The translations under genes and the position numbers were made by a program. The notes beneath the pieces are model-generated. The model saw only the letters and a list, made by a program, of their open reading frames with translations. It was not told the DNA's origin and did not search any database. Source: Arthrobacter sp. NicSoilC5 (GTDB lineage Bacteria; Actinomycetota; Actinomycetes; Actinomycetales; Micrococcaceae). From it: 64,000 nucleotides of DNA. Positions 59,554 to 64,000 of this stretch are shown in pieces. The stretch's first letter is position 1. Each line of letters opens with the position of its first letter. The stretch is from NCBI RefSeq assembly GCF_019977395.1, contig NZ_AP024660.1, positions 3,224,001 through 3,288,000 on the forward strand, given 5' to 3'.

Positions 59554-61302
59554 ATGACCAAAATCTTCAACGACCCCTCAGAGTTCGCCGAGGAGGCCCT
59601 GGCAGGCTTCTGCGACGTCCACTCGGACCTGGTCCGCCAGGTCCCCGGCGGCGCCGTCCGCCGCTACCGGCCTGCGCAGCCCAAGGTTGCCGTCCTGGCC
59701 GGCGGTGGCTCCGGGCACTACCCGGCGTTCGCCGGGGTGATCGGCACCGGCTTCGCGGACGGCGCGGTGGTGGGCAACATCTTCACCTCGCCGTCCGCCC
59801 AGCAGGCCTACTCGGTGGCCAAGGCCGCAGAGTCCGGCGCCGGCGTCGTCTTCACCTACGGCAACTACGCCGGCGACGTGATGAACTTCGGCATGGCCAG
59901 CGAGCGCCTGGCCGCCGAGGGCATCGCCGTGGAGAACGTCCTGGTGACGGACGACATCGCCAGCGCCCCGCCGTCGGAATCCGGAAAGCGCCGGGGGATC
60001 GCCGGTGACTTCACCGTCTTCAAGGTGATGGGGGCCGCCGCCGAGAACGGCGTGGACCTGGCCGAGGTGGTCCGCCTGGGCCGGAAGGCCAATGACCTGA
60101 CCCGCACCATCGGCAGCGCGTTCGCCGGCTGCACGTTCCCCGGCGCCGACGCCCCGCTGTTCACCCTTCCGGAGGGGCAGATGGGCCTGGGCCTTGGCAT
60201 CCACGGCGAGCCGGGACTGCACGATACCGACCTGCCGTCGGCGAAGGAACTGGGCCGGGAACTGGTGGCCCGGGTACTCTCCGAAACCCCTCCGGATGCC
60301 GGCAGCAGGATCGCCGTCATCCTCAACGGGCTCGGGTCCACCAAGCATGAGGAACTGTTCGTCCTCTGGGGAACCATTGCGCCGCTGCTGCGCGCCGCCG
60401 GCTACACGCTGGTGATGCCTGAGGTCGGCGAGCTGGTCACCAGCCTGGACATGGCCGGCGTCTCGCTGACCATCACCTGGCTGGATGAGGAGCTGGAACC
60501 GCTGTGGGTTGCCCCTGCCGAGACTCCGGCCTACCGCCGGGGTGCCGTGATCACCCCGGCGGGAACTTCCGCCGGGGAAGAAGCGGCCGACGCCGGCGCC
60601 TCCGCGGAGGCGTTCGTCGCCACTGACGCCTCCCGTGGGTATGCCGCGGCCTGCGTCGAGGCCATCGGTGCCGCGCGCACCCTGCTGCACGGGGCCGAGG
60701 AACGGCTGGGCCGGATGGACGCCATCGCCGGCGACGGCGACCACGGCCGCGGCATGGTCCGCGGGGTGGACGCCGCCGCTGCCGCAGCATCCGCCGCCCT
60801 CACCGCCGGTGCAGGTGCCGGCGACGTGCTGGCTGCCGCTGGCGACGCCTGGGCGGACAAGGCCGGCGGAACCTCCGGTGTGCTCTGGGGAGCGGGCCTG
60901 CGCGCCTTCGGTGAGACGGTGGGAAACTCCTCCCCACCCGGGGCTCCCGTCCTCGCGGCCGGCGTGACCGCATTCGCGGACCGCATCGTCCAGCTGGGCA
61001 AGGCCGAAATCGGCGACAAGACCATGGTGGACGCCCTGCTGCCGTTCGCTTCAACATTCAGCCGCGCGGTGGCTGACGGTGCCGAGCCAGGCCTGGCCTG
61101 GCAGGACGCCGCCCGCGAAGCGGCAGCCGCGGCGGAGGCAACCGCCGATTTGCTGCCGCTCAAGGGCCGCGCCCGCCCGCTGGCCGAGAAAAGCCTGGGC
61201 ACCGCCGACCCCGGCGCCACGTCCCTTGCCATGGTCTTCGCCGTGATGGGGCCCCATTTCACCACCACTACAGCTGGCGCTCCGCCGGCGGGAGCCAAGT
61301 AA
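59554..61302 (+). CDS. derK: DAK-family kinase, fused DhaK-DhaL type (tetrulose kinase candidate)
   Basis: ATP-dependent single-chain ketose kinase of 582 residues. The DhaK half has GGGSGHYPAFAGVIGTGFAD and the substrate-binding His in GIHGEPGLHD (about residue 217). The DhaL half has DAIAGDGDHGRGMVRG, EIGDKTMVDALLPF and KGRARPLAEKSLGTADPGAT. Unlike the PTS-type dhaKLM earlier in the window it is one polypeptide and keeps its own nucleotide domain, so it uses ATP. Neighbours (SDR, RpiB-like, transketolase) favour erythrulose or apulose over dihydroxyacetone. The stop overlaps a possible upstream start of the next gene. Confidence 0.88.
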   Translation: MTKIFNDPSEFAEEALAGFCDVHSDLVRQVPGGAVRRYRPAQPKVAVLAGGGSGHYPAFAGVIGTGFADGAVVGNIFTSPSAQQAYSVAKAAESGAGVVFTYGNYAGDVMNFGMASERLAAEGIAVENVLVTDDIASAPPSESGKRRGIAGDFTVFKVMGAAAENGVDLAEVVRLGRKANDLTRTIGSAFAGCTFPGADAPLFTLPEGQMGLGLGIHGEPGLHDTDLPSAKELGRELVARVLSETPPDAGSRIAVILNGLGSTKHEELFVLWGTIAPLLRAAGYTLVMPEVGELVTSLDMAGVSLTITWLDEELEPLWVAPAETPAYRRGAVITPAGTSAGEEAADAGASAEAFVATDASRGYAAACVEAIGAARTLLHGAEERLGRMDAIAGDGDHGRGMVRGVDAAAAAASAALTAGAGAGDVLAAAGDAWADKAGGTSGVLWGAGLRAFGETVGNSSPPGAPVLAAGVTAFADRIVQLGKAEIGDKTMVDALLPFASTFSRAVADGAEPGLAWQDAAREAAAAAEATADLLPLKGRARPLAEKSLGTADPGATSLAMVFAVMGPHFTTTTAGAPPAGAK

Positions 61303-61322
61303 TGACGACGGAAGGACACACC

Positions 61323-61793
61323 ATGGGGCTGCGGCTCATTGTCGGCGCGGACGAAGCCGGCGTTGATTACAAGGACAAGGTCCTGGCGGATCTCCGCAAC
61401 GACCCCCGCGTCAGCGAGGTGATCGACATCGGCGTCAACCGGACCGACGCCGCGGACGACTTCACCAGGCCCTACCCCTACGTGGGCATCGCGGCCGGCG
61501 AGATGATCCGCGACGGCCGGGCCGACCGGGCCATCCTCTTCTGCGGCACGGGCATCGGGGTGGCCATCGCCGCGAACAAGGTGGAAGGCATCCGCGCCAC
61601 CGCGGCGCACGACTCGTTCTCGGTTGAGCGTTCCATCCTGTCCAACGACTGCCAGGTCCTCACCATGGGCCAGCGCGTGGTGGGCGTCGAACTCGCCCGC
61701 CGCCTGGCAAAGGAATGGATCGGGTACACGTTCGATCCGTCGTCGGCCTCGGCGGGCAAGGTCAAGGTCCTCACCGACTTCGAGGGCTGCTAA
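61323..61793 (+). CDS. derI: RpiB/LacAB family sugar-phosphate isomerase (erythrulose-4-phosphate isomerase candidate)
   Basis: Ribose-5-phosphate isomerase B fold. The product begins MGLRLIVGADEAGVDYKDKV and has the catalytic Cys in LFCGTGIGVAIAANKV plus the phosphate-binding motif THE family calls GIRAxxxHD (GIRATAAHDSFSVERS). Residues GADEAG replace the common GxDHAG, suggesting altered ring-opening chemistry or substrate, as in tetrulose-phosphate isomerases. GGAAGG lies 6 bases before ATG 61323; an ATG at 61302 overlaps the kinase stop and would add 7 residues. Product D-erythrose 4-phosphate would feed the local transketolase. Confidence 0.85.
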   Translation: MGLRLIVGADEAGVDYKDKVLADLRNDPRVSEVIDIGVNRTDAADDFTRPYPYVGIAAGEMIRDGRADRAILFCGTGIGVAIAANKVEGIRATAAHDSFSVERSILSNDCQVLTMGQRVVGVELARRLAKEWIGYTFDPSSASAGKVKVLTDFEGC

Positions 61794-61813
61794 GGAGCGT
61801 CCCGGCGCGGGAC

Positions 61814-61839
61814 GGCGGCTGTTCGGCAACACAGCCGCC
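61814..61839 (+). terminator. hairpin after the RpiB-like gene
   Basis: GGCGGCTGT (61814-61822) pairs perfectly with ACAGCCGCC (61831-61839) around 8 bases, 20 bases after the stop, with no T-run. It probably ends the isomerase-SDR-kinase operon. Confidence 0.65.
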
Positions 61840-61871
61840 GCCCCGTTGCGCGGTGCTCCTAGACTGGGGTG

Positions 61872-62312
61872 ATGATCACAGTCACCGGAAGTGTGGAAAC
61901 CAACCTGTCCGCCGAGAAGGCCTTTGCCTTCATGCGTGAGTTCGAAAACACCACCAAGTGGGACCCCAACACCCCTGTCATGGACAAAATCACGCCGGGA
62001 CCCGTAGCTGTGGGGCACAAGTACCACGCCGAGTCCGAGTTCCGCGGGAAACGCCAGACCCTGGTCTATGAGGTCATCGAACTGACGGACAACCACATCA
62101 AGCTGCGCGGCGAGAACAAGACCGTCACCTCGTTCGATTCCATCGATGTCATCCCCAACGGGACAGGCTCGGTGGTGAAGTACACGGCCGAGTTCAGCAT
62201 CCACGGGCCGGCCAAGATCATCCAGCCGCTCCTGAAGCCTGCCTTCAATTCCCTGCGCGATCCCGCGCTGAACGGGATCCGGGACACGCTTAACGCGCTG
62301 GCAGCGGCCTGA
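61872..62312 (+). CDS. SRPBCC family protein (START-like lipid/ligand-binding fold)
   Basis: A ~146-residue helix-grip protein. It opens MITVTGSVETNLSAEKAFAF and shows the family pattern of N-terminal strand, helix (AFAFMREFENTTKWDP), curved sheet (GHKYHAESEFRGKRQTLVYE) and long C-terminal helix (PALNGIRDTLNALAAA). Ligand unknown. TAGACT (61860-61865) lies 6 bases before ATG 61872, the leaderless pattern. Its last 23 bases overlap the end of the opposite-strand carboxylesterase gene. Confidence 0.85.
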   Translation: MITVTGSVETNLSAEKAFAFMREFENTTKWDPNTPVMDKITPGPVAVGHKYHAESEFRGKRQTLVYEVIELTDNHIKLRGENKTVTSFDSIDVIPNGTGSVVKYTAEFSIHGPAKIIQPLLKPAFNSLRDPALNGIRDTLNALAAA

Positions 62313-63861
62313 CGGCTTCGAAGAACTCCCGGAGCTCCCGGCGCGGATCGTCCTCCAGCCGGATTTCGTCGCCCAGCACCAGGGTGCTGCGCGCCTCCCC
62401 ATACTCGGGCCACTCCAGCCCCGCAGTTGCCGGGTTTCCGGTGCCGGCGAAGGCCGCCCAGGCCCCGCTCATGGCGTCGCCGAGGGCTTCCGGTGCCTTG
62501 CCCCTGGTGAGGAACGCAGCCTCCGTTGCGTCCAGGTGCCGGAAGACGAAGGGGATGTCCAGTGCGTGGCAGGCACCAAGTTTTCCGCCCATCGCCGGGC
62601 TGCGCCACGTGAACAGGTAGGCAAAGGTCTTCCCGGCGCCGCCTTGTGCTGTTGAACCGTCCTCTGCAGCCAGTTGGCGCGCTGCCAGGAGCCGGTTGCT
62701 GGGTTGGCGGTAGACGGTATCGGCGATGGCGGCCTCCAGCAGTTCCTTGCCGCCAGGCTCGCGGAACAGCACCCGGGCGAGCGCCTGCGGGTAGCCCGAG
62801 GCCTGCGCCGACGGCACCCCCGCACCCGCCAGGACGGCGGCGGCGCGGCCAGGGTAGTCCGGATCGCCGGCGGCAGGAGGCCGCATCTCGACCGCGAAGG
62901 AGCCCTCGTTGAGGTTGGTCCCGATCAGCAGGTCCACACCGCTGTTGAGCCCGGCCCGGACGCTGTCCAGCGGCGGCACGGGCAGGGACGGCGTCCCCAC
63001 CGTGGGCTGGAAGGGCAGCGGCACGGCGAAGGTTTCGGCTGCGAGCCGCCGTTCCAGGGCGGCCTGGGCCTCCAGCAGCCGCTCCACAGGGAGGGTGAGC
63101 AGCTCCTTCGCGGTCGATTCGTCCAGGCCACACAGCCCCAGGAACCCGGCGCTGATGCGGGCCGAGTCCTCCGGCCGGCGGTACCGTTCCGCCGTGCCGC
63201 TCTGCATGATGGCCCGGCGGAGGAGCCCGTCCGACGCCGGCATGCCCAGCAGGGTGCCGATCGCTGCCGCGCCTGCGGACTCACCGAACACGGTGACGTT
63301 GTCCGGGTCGCCGCCGAACGCGCCGATGTTCCGGCGCACCCAGCGGAGGGCCTCCAGCTGGTCCAGCAGGGCGAGGTTTCCGGAGTCTTCATACCCGGCA
63401 CCCAAAAGATCAGCCAGGTGCAGGAAGCCCAGCGCGCCCAGGCGGTAGTTGATGGACACCAGCACCACGCCCGCCGCGGCGGCGAGCCGGGCGCCGTCGT
63501 ACATGCCGTCACTGTTGGCGCCCAGAAGGTACGCGCCGCCATGGACCCAAACCATGACCGGCCTGGCGGGACCGTCCGTCCCCGGTGTCCAGATGTTCAG
63601 GTTGAGGCAGCCTTCCTCGCTCCAGGTGCGCGGCCTGGCGCCCGGGGGCGCGGGGGATTCGGGGTTCTGCGGCGCAGCGGGTCCCGGTGCCGTGCAGTCC
63701 AGCGCTTCGGTCCACGGCGGCACCGGGACCGGGGGCCGGAAGCGGTGGGCGCCCGACGGCGGCGCGGCGTAGGGGATGCCAAGGAACCGGTGGACGGTGG
63801 TCCCGTCAGCTTCCAGGGAGCTGCCATGGACGGGTCCGCTGGGCGTGGAGAGGCGCGTCAT
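62290..63861 (-). CDS. carboxylesterase, type B family
   Basis: Alpha/beta hydrolase of 523 residues. Oxyanion loop PVMVWVHGGAYLLGANSDG, nucleophile elbow VTVFGESAGAAAIGTLLGMP, acidic residue probably in TNLNEGSFAVEM, and catalytic His in LGACHALDIPFVF. TWSEEGCLNLNIWTP is the family N-terminal signature with a Cys. No signal peptide from ATG 63861 (MTRLSTPSGPVHGSSLEADG), so it is cytoplasmic; the longer frame to 63945 is not supported. TAACCT lies 7 bases before the ATG, suggesting a leaderless mRNA. Substrate unknown. Confidence 0.92.
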   Translation of the reverse strand: MTRLSTPSGPVHGSSLEADGTTVHRFLGIPYAAPPSGAHRFRPPVPVPPWTEALDCTAPGPAAPQNPESPAPPGARPRTWSEEGCLNLNIWTPGTDGPARPVMVWVHGGAYLLGANSDGMYDGARLAAAAGVVLVSINYRLGALGFLHLADLLGAGYEDSGNLALLDQLEALRWVRRNIGAFGGDPDNVTVFGESAGAAAIGTLLGMPASDGLLRRAIMQSGTAERYRRPEDSARISAGFLGLCGLDESTAKELLTLPVERLLEAQAALERRLAAETFAVPLPFQPTVGTPSLPVPPLDSVRAGLNSGVDLLIGTNLNEGSFAVEMRPPAAGDPDYPGRAAAVLAGAGVPSAQASGYPQALARVLFREPGGKELLEAAIADTVYRQPSNRLLAARQLAAEDGSTAQGGAGKTFAYLFTWRSPAMGGKLGACHALDIPFVFRHLDATEAAFLTRGKAPEALGDAMSGAWAAFAGTGNPATAGLEWPEYGEARSTLVLGDEIRLEDDPRRELREFFEAVRPLPAR

Positions 63862-63962
63862 GGTTGACAGGTTACGGGGTCCGCACAGGTAGGCTGTCAT
63901 CACCGTTCGGCAGTGGGCGGCCACGATGCTGTGGCGTTTAACCATTGTCCGGAGGTAGACCC

Positions 63963-64000
63963 GTGCTGAACGCCGGCGTCCCTGAATACAGGGACTTCGC
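63963..64000 (+). CDS. 5' end of an unidentified gene (cut by window end)
   Basis: A GTG at 63963 with GGAGG nine bases upstream opens a frame reading MLNAGVPEYRDF to the window edge. It is divergent from the carboxylesterase gene. Too short to identify. Confidence 0.45.
   Translation, partial: MLNAGVPEYRDF

Noticed and set aside
62674..63867. 397-codon plus-strand frame opposite the carboxylesterase
   Set aside because: Antisense shadow of a gene with complete catalytic motifs.

Overview
The window is high-GC actinobacterial chromosome. Gene content and synteny (lysS-lsr2-clpC on one side, mutY-disA-radA on the other, short leaderless genes, Lsr2 and RskA families) point to a soil Micrococcaceae of the Arthrobacter/Pseudarthrobacter type. 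It looks like normal chromosome: there is no prophage, insertion sequence, CRISPR array or rRNA operon. One tRNA gene, tRNA-Lys(TTT), is present.

Layout. 1-5 kb: lysS (5' end cut by the window edge), a 58-residue membrane protein, lsr2, clpC. 5-11 kb: S9 peptidase, ArgA-type acetyltransferase, and the PTS-type dihydroxyacetone kinase operon dhaKLM. 11-24 kb: a lipoprotein, a DUF3592 protein, mutY, disA, an RNA 2H phosphoesterase, prfC with a KAS II-like gene, a Nudix hydrolase, an orphan sensor kinase, radA and a FUSC-like protein. 24-31.5 kb: phosphate uptake, with pstSCAB behind a PHO-box-like site and a separate DUF47-pit pair. 31.5-39 kb: a candidate small RNA, tRNA-Lys, an M23 peptidase, a YCII protein, a LacI regulator, and a surface module (DUF4397 protein, class F sortase, SigK-like sigma factor, RskA-like anti-sigma factor). 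39-43 kb: GH51 arabinofuranosidase, a HhH-GPD protein, a LacI regulator and an isochorismatase-fold hydrolase. 43.4-49.8 kb: a complete urease cluster ureABCEFGD with a nickel permease. 49.8-53 kb: a secreted beta-helix protein divergent from a LacI regulator, with two copies of a CebR-type palindrome between them. 53.5-61.8 kb: a sugar/polyol catabolic locus with a GntR regulator, split transketolase, MHS-type transporter, TIM-barrel isomerase, SDR dehydrogenase, fused DAK kinase and RpiB-like isomerase. 61.8-64 kb: an SRPBCC protein, a type-B carboxylesterase and the first codons of a further gene.

How the parts work together. The GntR locus reads as one regulon. Four copies of a GACTGT/ACAGTC palindrome sit at the gntR promoter and in the divergent transporter/isomerase promoter region, where they overlap recognisable -35 and start-site positions. 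The enzymes match a tetrulose pathway (polyol to tetrulose, kinase, isomerase to erythrose 4-phosphate, transketolase), with apiose/apulose as the main alternative. The urease genes form a closely packed set with translational overlaps. Phosphate import appears twice, as high-affinity Pst and low-affinity Pit.

Non-coding structure worth attention: a compact sRNA-like unit with promoter, closed stem and U-run (31537-31661, minus strand); two copies of a dispersed ~61-bp palindromic repeat; a ~103-nt foldback before argA; a promoter followed at once by two hairpins before dhaK; and at least eight genes with a -10 hexamer 6-7 nt before the start codon, implying leaderless mRNAs. The mutY frame has no ATG, GTG or TTG upstream of conserved coding sequence, so its true start is unresolved.
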